Of a stretch of 64,000 nucleotides of DNA, positions 51,976-60,656 are shown in pieces. A program made the position numbers and the translations under genes. The stretch is from positions 1 to 64,000 of the forward strand of contig NZ_JBIYSM020000005.1 of the NCBI RefSeq assembly GCF_044759095.2, in the 5' to 3' direction. Source of the DNA: JBIYSM02 sp044759095 (GTDB lineage: Bacteria; Bacillota; Bacilli; Brevibacillales; Brevibacillaceae). The notes beneath the pieces are model-generated. The model was given only the letters and a program-made list of their open reading frames with translations, was not told where the DNA came from and did no database searches. Every line of letters begins with the position of its first letter. Position 1 is the stretch's first letter.

Positions 51976-53351
51976 ATACGTGGAGTCAGTACATACAACG
52001 GTCTAACATCCGATTGCAAGCACCAAAAGTGCAGTTGGAAAAAGCGAAAAATGGTGAGTGGACGGCGGCAGTTCAAGAGAACCAGGCTCCGCCATTTTTC
52101 CTGCACAGCCGTTATGAACCTACGAGTGAAGCTGAGAGGTTCGCTGAAGCGCAGCTTCGAAACATGGGAAAGGAAGAGTCAGATCGTATTATTTTATACG
52201 GTGCTGGTTGCGGGCATCACGTCAAGGCTCTCTTGAAGCAAACCAAGTCTGTAAATGTTTCCATTGAGGTATGGGAAACCAACGTATCTGCTTTTTTGCA
52301 AATGGAGCGGGCTGGAGTGTATGCGGAAATCCTGGAGAACACACGACTTAGGTTTGTTGTCTCGGAGGATCTGCATGTATTTTCTGAACGGGTAAAATCT
52401 TGGCAGGTGCATCAAATACACGTGATTGTTCATGAGCCATCCCTTCGTGCTATGCCGAAAGAGTTGGCATCTCTGAAACATGTATTGCAGGAATATCAAG
52501 TTCATCAAAATAGCTCAATAGCACACAGTGACTTATTACAAGATAACTTTAAGAGAAATAGCAGGAAAGCGTGGCCATCCGTTTCCGCATTCCGAGATTT
52601 TCCTCCTGTTCCGGTGATCCTTATTAGTGCTGGACCTTCTCTCACTAATTCCTTACCATTACTTCCGATAGTAGCAAAACATTGCCTTTTAGGAGCCGTT
52701 GGCACAGCGTTACCTATTTTGTTTCGCCATGGCATACAACCAGATTTTGTTGTCATGACAGACCCTCAGCCAGGAATGCTTCGCCAGTTGGAAGGGTGGG
52801 AGAACAGTAACGTTCCACTATTTTTCCTAAGTACACTATACTCGGAAGTGGTAGAACGATATTGTGGTCCCAAGTTTATACTTTTTCAAGAAGGATTTAC
52901 ACCTTCTGAGAAAGAAGCGTTGCTACGTGGAGAACCGCTCGTACATACAGGTGGATCTGTATCCACTACACTTTTTTCGCTAGCTCGATTGCTGGGGCTA
53001 CATCCACTTTGTCTAATCGGCCAAGACCTTGCGTATACAAATGATCAAACTCATGCGGAAGGGACCCCACTCTTTCAGCGATGGAAGCATCAGGCAAAAG
53101 GAGAACGAGTAATTGCTTTTGACATGCAAGGGACGGTTGTAGCTCCCCGGAATTTGTTGATTTATAAAAAGTGGTTTGAGGAACAAGCGCGAAACAGCAG
53201 TGAGACCTTTTACAACGCCACGGAAGGCGGCGCCTACATCGATGGATTTACACACCTCTCTCTTTCTGATTTTTTGACCAAAGTACAAAATATTGATGTA
53301 TCCGAAGTGCGTGAAGCGTTTCACCGTAGGGCTCGATTAACTTCTATGTAA
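51972..53351 (+). CDS. Motility-associated factor (Maf, DUF115/MptE-like) glycosyltransferase 2
   Basis: 459 residues, TTG start at 51972 coupled to the preceding gene. DUF115 core: PVPVILISAGPSLTNSLPLLPIVAKHCLLGAVGTALPILFRHGIQPDFVVMTDPQPG, then LGLHPLCLIGQDLAYTNDQTHAEG and FYNATEGGAYIDG. Shorter than Maf 1 because it lacks the C-terminal helical tail. Second transferase with likely different site or sugar specificity. Confidence 0.92.
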   Translation: MNTWSQYIQRSNIRLQAPKVQLEKAKNGEWTAAVQENQAPPFFLHSRYEPTSEAERFAEAQLRNMGKEESDRIILYGAGCGHHVKALLKQTKSVNVSIEVWETNVSAFLQMERAGVYAEILENTRLRFVVSEDLHVFSERVKSWQVHQIHVIVHEPSLRAMPKELASLKHVLQEYQVHQNSSIAHSDLLQDNFKRNSRKAWPSVSAFRDFPPVPVILISAGPSLTNSLPLLPIVAKHCLLGAVGTALPILFRHGIQPDFVVMTDPQPGMLRQLEGWENSNVPLFFLSTLYSEVVERYCGPKFILFQEGFTPSEKEALLRGEPLVHTGGSVSTTLFSLARLLGLHPLCLIGQDLAYTNDQTHAEGTPLFQRWKHQAKGERVIAFDMQGTVVAPRNLLIYKKWFEEQARNSSETFYNATEGGAYIDGFTHLSLSDFLTKVQNIDVSEVREAFHRRARLTSM

Positions 53352-53370
53352 GCAACTGGGAGATGGGAGT

Positions 53371-54384
53371 ATGAATTACGAAGGGAAGAAAATATTAGTT
53401 ATCGGCGGTACGGGAACACTAGGTCAGAAATTAACTCGATATTTGTTGGCGCAGAATCCGCGAGTAATCCGGATTATGAGTCGTGATGAATACAAACAGT
53501 ACGAGATGCAGCAGGTATTTTCGGAACAGCAGCAGAAGCTGCGTTTTTTGATCGGTGACGTTAGAGACGGGCAAAGGCTTCAGCGTGCGATGGAGGATAT
53601 CGATTATGTCTTCCATCTGGCAGCCATGAAGCATGTTCCGTTTTGTGAATATAATCCGTTTGAAGCCGTGCAGACCAATATCATCGGTACCCAGAACATG
53701 ATTCAGGCCGCGATTCAGAACGGGGTAAAAAAGGTATTGTTCACTTCGACGGATAAGGCGATTGCACCGACAAATACATATGGAGCCTCGAAGTTGATGG
53801 CGGAGCGTCTCATCTCTGCCGCACAATACCAGAAGGGTCCGAAGCAGACGGTGTTCTCGTCCGTGCGGTTTGGCAATGTGATGGGATCGCGGGGCTCGGT
53901 TATCCCTCTTTTCTGTAAACAAATCCAGGAGAAGCGCATGGTAACGGTAACCGATCTGAACATGACCCGCTACATGATGACAATGACCCAGGCTGTGAAA
54001 TTAATGCTCAAGGCCAATGAGCTTTCATTGGGGGGGGAAGTGTTCGTCTTGAAGATGCCGACGATCTTGCTGCGCGATCTTGTCGATGTTGTCATTGAGG
54101 AAGTGTGCGAGAAGTACGGCATTCGGGATGAGATTCAAATCAAGGAATTCGGCTTGCGTCCCGGTGAGAAACGGTACGAAGAATTAATGACAGAGGAAGA
54201 AAAACTGAACGCTTGGGAGCTTCCGGAGATGTTTATCATACCCAGCGCTTTCCAAGACAAAACGGAATCGTCACTATATCCCCATGCGATCAAAATGATG
54301 CACAGGGAAGTAAACTCTCATTCAGAAGAACCGATCGATCGGGAAACATTGAGAAGATGGATTCTGGAGGAACGTTTAATTTAA
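53371..54384 (+). CDS. pseB: PseB/FlaA1-type SDR nucleotide-sugar enzyme (dehydratase, or Pal-type reductase)
   Basis: 337 residues. Rossmann start LVIGGTGTLGQKLTRYLL, IMSRDEYKQYEM, and the active-site segment TSTDKAIAPTNTYGASKLMAERL with Asp-Lys and Tyr-x3-Lys of the FlaA1/PseB group, then VRFGNVMGSRGSVIP. PseB makes UDP-4-keto-6-deoxy-AltNAc from UDP-GlcNAc in the first step to pseudaminic acid. The other SDR at 60657 has an exo-glycal-type active site, so this enzyme may instead do the second, reductive step (Pal in Bacillus thuringiensis). I cannot decide from sequence. Confidence 0.8.
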   Translation: MNYEGKKILVIGGTGTLGQKLTRYLLAQNPRVIRIMSRDEYKQYEMQQVFSEQQQKLRFLIGDVRDGQRLQRAMEDIDYVFHLAAMKHVPFCEYNPFEAVQTNIIGTQNMIQAAIQNGVKKVLFTSTDKAIAPTNTYGASKLMAERLISAAQYQKGPKQTVFSSVRFGNVMGSRGSVIPLFCKQIQEKRMVTVTDLNMTRYMMTMTQAVKLMLKANELSLGGEVFVLKMPTILLRDLVDVVIEEVCEKYGIRDEIQIKEFGLRPGEKRYEELMTEEEKLNAWELPEMFIIPSAFQDKTESSLYPHAIKMMHREVNSHSEEPIDRETLRRWILEERLI

Positions 54385-54400
54385 AAAGGGGAAGAAACCG

Positions 54401-55126
54401 ATGCGCAATGTTGTGATCATTCAGGCTCGTATGGGCTCGACACGCCTTCCGGGAAAAGTGATGAGGATGCTTGCAGGCAAAACGGTACTGGAACATGTTG
54501 TCCAACGGGCATCGGCAATCCCGGGGATTGACGAAGTGGTGGTAGCGACGACGGTTCAGCCGGATGACGATGTGATCGTAGAAGAGTCTCGCCGTCTTCA
54601 AGTCCCCTTTCATCGGGGAAGCGAAGCGGACGTGCTCTCCCGTTACTATAAAGCGGCCATGCAGGCAAGAGCGGATGTCATCATGCGAATTACCTCCGAC
54701 TGTCCCCTGCTGGATCCGGAAGTGTCAGGAATGGTATTACAGACGATGCATGAACATGCAGGGACGGATTACGCAAGCAATACTTTGGTACGCAGTTATC
54801 CGAGGGGGCTGGATACGGAGGTATTCACCTTTCAGGCGCTTGAAACGGCGTATCGGGAAGCGAATGAGCCCCACCAACGCGAGCATGTCACCCCCTATCT
54901 GTATGAAAATCCGGTGCGGTTTACCTGCAAGCCGGTGAGTGGGGAAGCTGACTATTCGCAGTATCGGTGGACACTGGATACGGTGGAAGATTGGGAATTG
55001 ATCCAGCAGATCTATCAGGCGCTGTATCAGGATAAATGGTTTAGCTGGACAAAAGGGATTGAACTCATGCAGGCAAGACCGGATCTGTATTTGATTAACG
55101 GGCACGTGGAACAAAAAAGTAAATGA
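54401..55126 (+). CDS. SpsF-type cytidylyltransferase, probable CMP-sugar synthase
   Basis: 241 residues. Nucleotidyltransferase start VVIIQARMGSTRLPGKVM, then ITSDCPLLDPEVSGMVL and YQYRWTLDT-like end (YSQYRWTLDTVEDWELIQQIYQAL). SpsF-type proteins often replace PseF in Firmicutes flagellar glycan clusters and would form CMP-pseudaminic acid, the Maf donor. 16 bp after the pseB-like gene. Confidence 0.82.
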   Translation: MRNVVIIQARMGSTRLPGKVMRMLAGKTVLEHVVQRASAIPGIDEVVVATTVQPDDDVIVEESRRLQVPFHRGSEADVLSRYYKAAMQARADVIMRITSDCPLLDPEVSGMVLQTMHEHAGTDYASNTLVRSYPRGLDTEVFTFQALETAYREANEPHQREHVTPYLYENPVRFTCKPVSGEADYSQYRWTLDTVEDWELIQQIYQALYQDKWFSWTKGIELMQARPDLYLINGHVEQKSK

Positions 55127-55179
55127 TTAGCAGAAAAATGCCGATAACGAAATAGGAAGACTGGAGAGAGGTGACGTTT

Positions 55180-56712
55180 ATGCCAGTAAGGATCACCGGT
55201 TTGGGTTCGGGATTGGACATTGAATCCCTCGTCAAGCAGCAGATGCAAGTCAAGCGTATTCCCATTGATACAAAACAACAAAAAGTAACGTGGCTTACCT
55301 GGCAGAGGGATGCTTACCGCGATATGAACACGCAGGTTTCATCTTTTCTGACAGAAACCCGCAAACTGACGATGGAATCTACATTCCTGGCGAAGAAGGC
55401 AAGCCTTTCCACGGATGATTCCCAGAAAGTAACGGTGAAGCCGAACCCGGGTGCGGTGAACGGCAACTTTACCCTGAAGGTGACGCAAATCGCCAAGAAC
55501 GCCATGATGGCGAGCAGTGGCTCTCTTGGGGTGGCATCCGATACCACACAAGCAGTTGCAACGTCCAATCTTACTCTTACGGTCACGGGGGAGCTTGGCG
55601 TAAAGGCGATTTCCATTACGAACGGGGACAACATTAATCAGATTGTTTCAAAGATTAATGCGGAATCCGCCAATACCGGGGTGAAAGCTTCGTACGATCA
55701 ACTCTCGGACAAACTGACGTTAATCAGCACGCAAACTGGTGATGATGCCATAATTCAACTTGATTCGAGTGACGCTAACTTTTTGAACAAGCTGGGATTG
55801 GCTGCCCTAGGAGCGACAACGACCGGTCAAGTTACCGGACAGGATGCCAAGGTAGATTTCAATGGCATGGGAATAACTTCTGTACGCTCCAATACCTTTA
55901 CCATGAACAACATTAGCTTCACCCTATTAAAGGACCCTGCCACTCTGGGTGTGGCCGATTATACCATTAATGCCTCCATCACCTCGGATGTAGACAGTGT
56001 GGTCAATACGATCAAGGGTGTATTTGATAAATACAATGAATTGATCGCATCCATGAACAATAAATTGAACGAGCCTCGTTACCGGAATTATCTGCCGCTA
56101 ACCGACACGCAGAAGCAAGAGATGAAAGACAGTGAGATCGAATTATGGGAGCAAAAAGCAAAGTCAGGCTTGCTGCGTGGAGACACTGTGATGAAGAGCG
56201 GGTTGGATAAGATGCGGCGCAATCTTGCCGATATTGTGTCAGGGATTGGTGCAGGCCAATTTGATTCCCTGGCTGATATCGGAATTACAACTACGCCATC
56301 TGGCGGAAGCAATTTGTATGCCTATCAGGAGAATGGAAAAATCTACATTGACGAAACAAAGCTGCGGAGTGCTTTGGAAACGTCGCCGGAACAAGTCGCT
56401 ACTTTGTTTACCAAAGATGGTGCACGTGATGCGTCCGGCCGGTTGATTACAGGGCTGGATGCGGGGATTGGAACAAGATTGTACGAAACAGTGAATTCAG
56501 ATATTATCAAGCGTTTAACGGAGAAAACGCAGATCGTACCAACGAAAAGTTATCTTCAGCGGCAAATTGACGATTATACGAGTCAAATTGCGAGAGAGGA
56601 ATACGATTTACCCGCATATGAGCAGAAATTGTACAGCCAATATGCAAAATTGGAACAAGCGCTTAATCAACTTAACTCCCAGGGAGCTTATCTCAGCTCT
56701 TTTTTTCAGTAA
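55180..56712 (+). CDS. fliD: Flagellar cap protein FliD (HAP2)
   Basis: 510 residues from ATG 55180 (SD GAGAGGTG). N-terminal VRITGLGSGLDIESLVKQQMQVKRIPID and C-terminal LQRQIDDYTSQIAREEYDLPAYEQKLYSQYAKLEQALNQLNSQGAYLSSFF, the D0 coiled ends. It caps the filament and folds flagellin as it is exported. The gene sits inside the nucleotide-sugar genes. Confidence 0.97.
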   Translation: MPVRITGLGSGLDIESLVKQQMQVKRIPIDTKQQKVTWLTWQRDAYRDMNTQVSSFLTETRKLTMESTFLAKKASLSTDDSQKVTVKPNPGAVNGNFTLKVTQIAKNAMMASSGSLGVASDTTQAVATSNLTLTVTGELGVKAISITNGDNINQIVSKINAESANTGVKASYDQLSDKLTLISTQTGDDAIIQLDSSDANFLNKLGLAALGATTTGQVTGQDAKVDFNGMGITSVRSNTFTMNNISFTLLKDPATLGVADYTINASITSDVDSVVNTIKGVFDKYNELIASMNNKLNEPRYRNYLPLTDTQKQEMKDSEIELWEQKAKSGLLRGDTVMKSGLDKMRRNLADIVSGIGAGQFDSLADIGITTTPSGGSNLYAYQENGKIYIDETKLRSALETSPEQVATLFTKDGARDASGRLITGLDAGIGTRLYETVNSDIIKRLTEKTQIVPTKSYLQRQIDDYTSQIAREEYDLPAYEQKLYSQYAKLEQALNQLNSQGAYLSSFFQ

Positions 56713-56730
56713 GGGTAATGGAGGTACATT

Positions 56731-57114
56731 ATGATTCAAACATCGGCGCACAACACCTATAAGAAAAATCAAGTGGGCACGGCTACTCCGGAAGATCTCA
56801 CGCTAATGCTGTACGATGGCGCCATCAAGTTTATCAAAAGAGCGAAACAAGCCATTCAGGAGAAGCAATATAACAAGGCGCACGATCTAAACATGCGTGT
56901 CCAAGATATTTTAAGTGAGTTGATTATTACGCTTGACCGAAAGTATCCAATTGCTGAACAAATGCTCCTCCTCTATGATTACATGAAACGCCGTATGATT
57001 GAGGCAAACGTAAAGAAAGACATTGCAATCTTGGATGAAGTCGAAGGATTTTTTGTGGAGTTCCGTGATACGTGGAAACAAGCCATGATGGTCGCACGCA
57101 GTCAACAAAACTAG
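56731..57114 (+). CDS. fliS: Flagellin export chaperone FliS
   Basis: 127 residues. Signature NTYKKNQVGTATPEDLTLMLYDGAIKFIKRAKQAI and the FxDTWKQAM-like end. Binds the flagellin C terminus to stop early polymerisation. Confidence 0.97.
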   Translation: MIQTSAHNTYKKNQVGTATPEDLTLMLYDGAIKFIKRAKQAIQEKQYNKAHDLNMRVQDILSELIITLDRKYPIAEQMLLLYDYMKRRMIEANVKKDIAILDEVEGFFVEFRDTWKQAMMVARSQQN

Positions 57115-57124
57115 GGAGGTTGGC

Positions 57125-57493
57125 ATGAAGATCGGAGTGGAAAACCTTTTTCAACAACTGATGGAGTGTACGGATGCTCTGATCGAGGCGTGCAATCGTC
57201 CTGTATTGGAAGAAACGGATGAGGATGGGATCGGTGTCATACTTAAAAAACGTGAACGACTGCTGCAGGCCTTAGGCGAACGGTTGACGCAAGAAAAGGC
57301 CCCTGACAAATATGTCGTTTTGTTCGAGAAATGCAAACAAAAGGAAAATGTGGCAGGGCAGCTTCTTGCAAGAGCGATGAATCATCTGTCACAAAAAATA
57401 CGCGATACAAAGCATAGCCAGTCAGTTAGTACGAATTACAATGCCTACACTCGAATCATGCCTTATGGTGCCTTTATAGACAAGAAAAAATGA
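57125..57493 (+). CDS. fliT: FliT-like flagellar chaperone
   Basis: 122 residues, helical: VENLFQQLMECTDALIEACNRPVLEETDEDGIGVILKKRERLLQALGERL. Same position as Bacillus fliT after fliS; sequence is poorly conserved in this family, so the call leans on context. Would escort FliD. Confidence 0.75.
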   Translation: MKIGVENLFQQLMECTDALIEACNRPVLEETDEDGIGVILKKRERLLQALGERLTQEKAPDKYVVLFEKCKQKENVAGQLLARAMNHLSQKIRDTKHSQSVSTNYNAYTRIMPYGAFIDKKK

Positions 57494-57526
57494 TCAGGGA
57501 AAGCCAAAAAGGAAAGGAAGATCGAA

Positions 57527-57877
57527 GTGGAAATAAAGGGAGTGAATGCTGGCAAAGTAGACAATGGAAAGACGGACTTCGTATCAGAGCAACGAACGGA
57601 CAATCGCCAGCAGGAAGAGGGTAACGAAGCTGTTCAGCCGGAGAAGAGTTACAGTAAAGAGGAAATTACCAAAGAGCTCAATCATCTGAATAAATGGTTG
57701 GAGTCAAAAAGTTCTCATCTTAAGTTTGTTCTGCACGATGAATTAAACAAATATTATGTGCAAGTAATAAACGATAGCACCAATGAAGTGATCAAGGAAA
57801 TTCCTTCGAAAAAAATTATGGACATTGTCGCTAATTTTTACGAAAAACTAGGATTCATTGTAGATAGAAAAATTTAA
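57527..57877 (+). CDS. flaG: FlaG-family protein
   Basis: 116 residues from GTG 57527 (SD GGAAAGGAAG). Disordered Gln/Glu-rich first half, then the FlaG fold: SKEEITKELNHLNKWLESKSSHLKFVLHDELNKYYVQVINDSTNEVIKEIPSKKIMDIVANFYEKLGFIVD. Affects filament length or cap function. Terminator follows. Confidence 0.93.
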   Translation: MEIKGVNAGKVDNGKTDFVSEQRTDNRQQEEGNEAVQPEKSYSKEEITKELNHLNKWLESKSSHLKFVLHDELNKYYVQVINDSTNEVIKEIPSKKIMDIVANFYEKLGFIVDRKI

Positions 57878-57902
57878 AAATCCCCCAATGGGGGTTTTTC
57901 TT
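57876..57902 (+). terminator. Terminator after flaG
   Basis: CCCCC-AAT-GGGGG (57882-57894) flanked by A and T runs; may pause or split the operon before pseG. Confidence 0.85.
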
Positions 57903-57930
57903 TCTCCAGATCAAGAAAGGGATTGATCCT

Positions 57931-58998
57931 GTGCACGTACTCTTTCGGGTTGATGCTTCTGTACAGATCGGAAGCGGACATGTCATGCGGTGTTTAACTC
58001 TGGCTGACGAGTTGAGACGGAAAGGTGCCTCCATCCGGATTATAAGCCGTGAACATCCAGGGCACCTGTGTGAATTCATTGAGCAAAAGGGGTTTCTTGT
58101 TAATAGGTTGCCTGACATGCCGGAACGTTCTTCGGACGAATGGTGGGAAATCGATGTTGATCAGACGAATGATCAGTTGAGAAACCAAAAGGTGGATTGG
58201 TTGATCGTCGATCATTATGGGATTGATTACAGATGGGAAAAAAAAGCACGCAGGTTCGCAGCCAATATTATGGTGATTGATGATTTGGCAGACCGTGCGC
58301 ATGATTGCGATATTTTACTGGATCAAAACTTGTATGAAAAGATGGAAACACGTTACGATGGTTTAGTGCCTCATCAGTGCCTGCAATTGATAGGGCCGCG
58401 CTATGCGATGTTACGGGAGGAGTTTCGAGAGGCACGCAAGCTTGTTCGAAAAAGAGGTGGACGGGTTCGTCGGGTTCTACTCTTTTTTGGCGGGAGTGAT
58501 CCGACGAATGAAACAATAAAAGCCATCGAGGCGATTAAGATTCTAAGGCTGAAGGATGTAATGGTTGATGTCGTAGTCGGCACATCAAATCCGTACCGAG
58601 GACAGATTGCCGAGCTGTGTGCAAACATGCCAAACACGAGGTTTCATTGCCAAATAACTTATATGGCGGAATTGATGTTACAGGCCGACTTGGCTATTGG
58701 TGCGGGCGGCTCCACAACATGGGAACGATGTGCGCTCGGTTTGCCCGCGATTACGGTGACTACTGCTGAAAACCAGATTCAAGTAACCCGAACGGTCGCT
58801 AAAACCGGGTGTATCATAGATGTGGGAACACATCAGGATGTATCCTCGGAAAAATTGGCGAGTGTACTTCAGACGCTGCAGCAGAACCCCGAAATGATTG
58901 CATCGATGAGTGAGGCATGTATCAGGGTCATGGGGGACATTGAGTCTGAAGGAGTGACTTCTGTCGCACAGGCCATTTTGAAGGGAGTAAACTACTAA
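57931..58998 (+). CDS. pseG: PseG: UDP-2,4-diacetamido-2,4,6-trideoxy-beta-L-altropyranose hydrolase
   Basis: 355 residues from GTG 57931 (SD AAAGGGAT). GT-B-like: HVLFRVDASVQIGSGHVMRCLTLADELRRKG with the catalytic His, LIVDHYGIDYRWE, VLLFFGGSDPTNET, and AIGAGGSTTWERCALGLPAI. It removes UDP from the diacetamido sugar, giving the substrate of PseI. Longer than the Campylobacter protein. Stop overlaps the pseH start. Confidence 0.94.
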   Translation: MHVLFRVDASVQIGSGHVMRCLTLADELRRKGASIRIISREHPGHLCEFIEQKGFLVNRLPDMPERSSDEWWEIDVDQTNDQLRNQKVDWLIVDHYGIDYRWEKKARRFAANIMVIDDLADRAHDCDILLDQNLYEKMETRYDGLVPHQCLQLIGPRYAMLREEFREARKLVRKRGGRVRRVLLFFGGSDPTNETIKAIEAIKILRLKDVMVDVVVGTSNPYRGQIAELCANMPNTRFHCQITYMAELMLQADLAIGAGGSTTWERCALGLPAITVTTAENQIQVTRTVAKTGCIIDVGTHQDVSSEKLASVLQTLQQNPEMIASMSEACIRVMGDIESEGVTSVAQAILKGVNY

Positions 58999-59555
58999 TG
59001 CCGCGTTTATCGGAATATAGCCTTCGAGCTTTCGTAGAAGCGGATCTGGAGCAGGTGTTACTGTGGAGAAACTCGGATAGAGTCAGACAGCATATGTATT
59101 CCGATCATCTGATCTCCTGGGAAGAACATGTCAATTGGTTTCACAGGATGCGCAATGACCACACGCATGAATGTTTGATCTTTGAATATCAGAATCGCCC
59201 GGTTGGAGTGGTTAGTTTTTCGAATATAGATACGAAACATATGAGGTGTACGTGGGGTTTTTATTTGGGAGAGACGGATATTCCCAAAGGCTCCGGACTG
59301 GCGATGGGGTTACTCGGTTTAAGCTACGGATTTGAAACGATAGGCTCAAGAAAAATTTGTGGAGAAGTGCTTGCAAGCAACGATGCCAGTATCAGATTTC
59401 ATCAGAAGCTGGGTTTCGTTCAAGAAGGCCATTTTGTGAATCATATTTACAAGAATGGACATTTTGAAGATGTCTTGTCATTCGCCTGTTTTTCCGAAGA
59501 CTGGGGAAAACACAGAGAAAATATCATGCAAAGATACTTTGTTGAAGAAAAGTAA
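58998..59555 (+). CDS. pseH: PseH: UDP-4-amino-4,6-dideoxy-AltNAc N-acetyltransferase (GNAT)
   Basis: 185 residues. GNAT fold: LEQVLLWRNSDRVRQHMYSDHLISWEEHVNWF, LIFEYQNRPVGVVSFSNID, GSGLAMGLLGLSYGFE (acetyl-CoA loop) and SNDASIRFHQKLGFVQEGHF. Acetylates the 4-amino group before PseG acts. SD GAAGGGAG. Confidence 0.92.
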   Translation: MPRLSEYSLRAFVEADLEQVLLWRNSDRVRQHMYSDHLISWEEHVNWFHRMRNDHTHECLIFEYQNRPVGVVSFSNIDTKHMRCTWGFYLGETDIPKGSGLAMGLLGLSYGFETIGSRKICGEVLASNDASIRFHQKLGFVQEGHFVNHIYKNGHFEDVLSFACFSEDWGKHRENIMQRYFVEEK

Positions 59556-59586
59556 TGTTTCAATACTTTTGAAAAGGGGTCCCAGC

Positions 59587-60642
59587 ATGCGAGAAATCAA
59601 TGTAGCGCATAGGAGAATTGGTTCTGCGTATCCCCCCTTCATCATTGCCGAGATGTCCGGCAACCACAACCAGTCTCTGGAACGAGCATTGGAAATTGTG
59701 GAGGCGGCTGCCAAAGCGGGAGCACACGCCTTGAAAATTCAAACGTACACGGCGGATACGATGACAATCGACTACCAAAAAGGAGAGTTCTTTATTAACG
59801 ACCCGAACAGCTTGTGGAAAGGAAAGTCCCTCTACGAGCTGTATCAGGAAGCCTACACCCCATGGGAATGGCACAAGCCAATTTTCGATCGGTGTCGTGA
59901 ACTGGGGATGATCGGATTCAGTACGCCGTTTGACGAGTCTGCGGTAGATTTTTTGGAAAGTCTGGACGTGCCGCTTTATAAAATTGCCTCTTTTGAAAAC
60001 ATTGACATTCCGTTGATACGCAGAGTGGCTCGAACCGGAAAACCAATCATTATCTCCACGGGAATGGCGACAATCGCGGAAATCGACGAAGCGGTGCGGG
60101 CAGCAAGAGAAGAGGGGTGCGAAGATCTTGTCTTGTTAAAGTGCACCAGTACCTATCCGGCGTCTCCCGAAAACTCGAACCTCCTCACGATTCCGCACAT
60201 GCGTCAGTTGTTCGATGTAGAAGTTGGCTTGTCCGATCATACGATGGGAGTGGGCGTTGCTGTTGCCAGCGTAGCGCTCGGAGCAACTGTGATTGAAAAG
60301 CACTTTACCTTGCGGAGAGCGGATGGAGGGGTTGACTCCGCGTTTTCTTTGGAACCGGAAGAGTTTCACAGTCTGGTCGTTGAAACAGAGAGAGCATGGC
60401 AAGGCTTGGGTAGAGTGAGCTACGGGCCGACTGAAAAAGAGAAGAACTCGCTTGTGTTTCGTCGATCCTTGTATGTGGTGGAAGACGTGAAGGCAGGCGA
60501 ACCGCTGACGAAACAAAATCTTCGGGCCATTCGTCCGGGGCATGGGCTTCCGCCCAAGTACTATGATGTCCTGTTGGGAAAAAGAGTGAAGAGAGATATT
60601 CCGAAAGGTACGCCGGCAAGCTGGGATTTGTTCGACGAATAG
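59587..60642 (+). CDS. pseI: PseI: pseudaminic acid synthase
   Basis: 351 residues from ATG 59587 (SD AAAGGGG). NeuB family: FIIAEMSGNHNQSLERALEIVEAAAKAGAHALKIQTYTADTM, FSTPFDESAVDFLESLDVPLYKIASFE, LKCTSTYPASPENSNL, VGLSDHTMGVGVAVASVALGATVIEKHFTL, and a C-terminal SAF/antifreeze-like domain (SLYVVEDVKAGEPLTKQNLRAIRPGHGLPPKYYDVLLGK). Condenses the 6-deoxy sugar with phosphoenolpyruvate. The closest family member I know is PseI rather than NeuB or LegI. Confidence 0.95.
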   Translation: MREINVAHRRIGSAYPPFIIAEMSGNHNQSLERALEIVEAAAKAGAHALKIQTYTADTMTIDYQKGEFFINDPNSLWKGKSLYELYQEAYTPWEWHKPIFDRCRELGMIGFSTPFDESAVDFLESLDVPLYKIASFENIDIPLIRRVARTGKPIIISTGMATIAEIDEAVRAAREEGCEDLVLLKCTSTYPASPENSNLLTIPHMRQLFDVEVGLSDHTMGVGVAVASVALGATVIEKHFTLRRADGGVDSAFSLEPEEFHSLVVETERAWQGLGRVSYGPTEKEKNSLVFRRSLYVVEDVKAGEPLTKQNLRAIRPGHGLPPKYYDVLLGKRVKRDIPKGTPASWDLFDE

Positions 60643-60656
60643 GGAAAGGATGAAGA

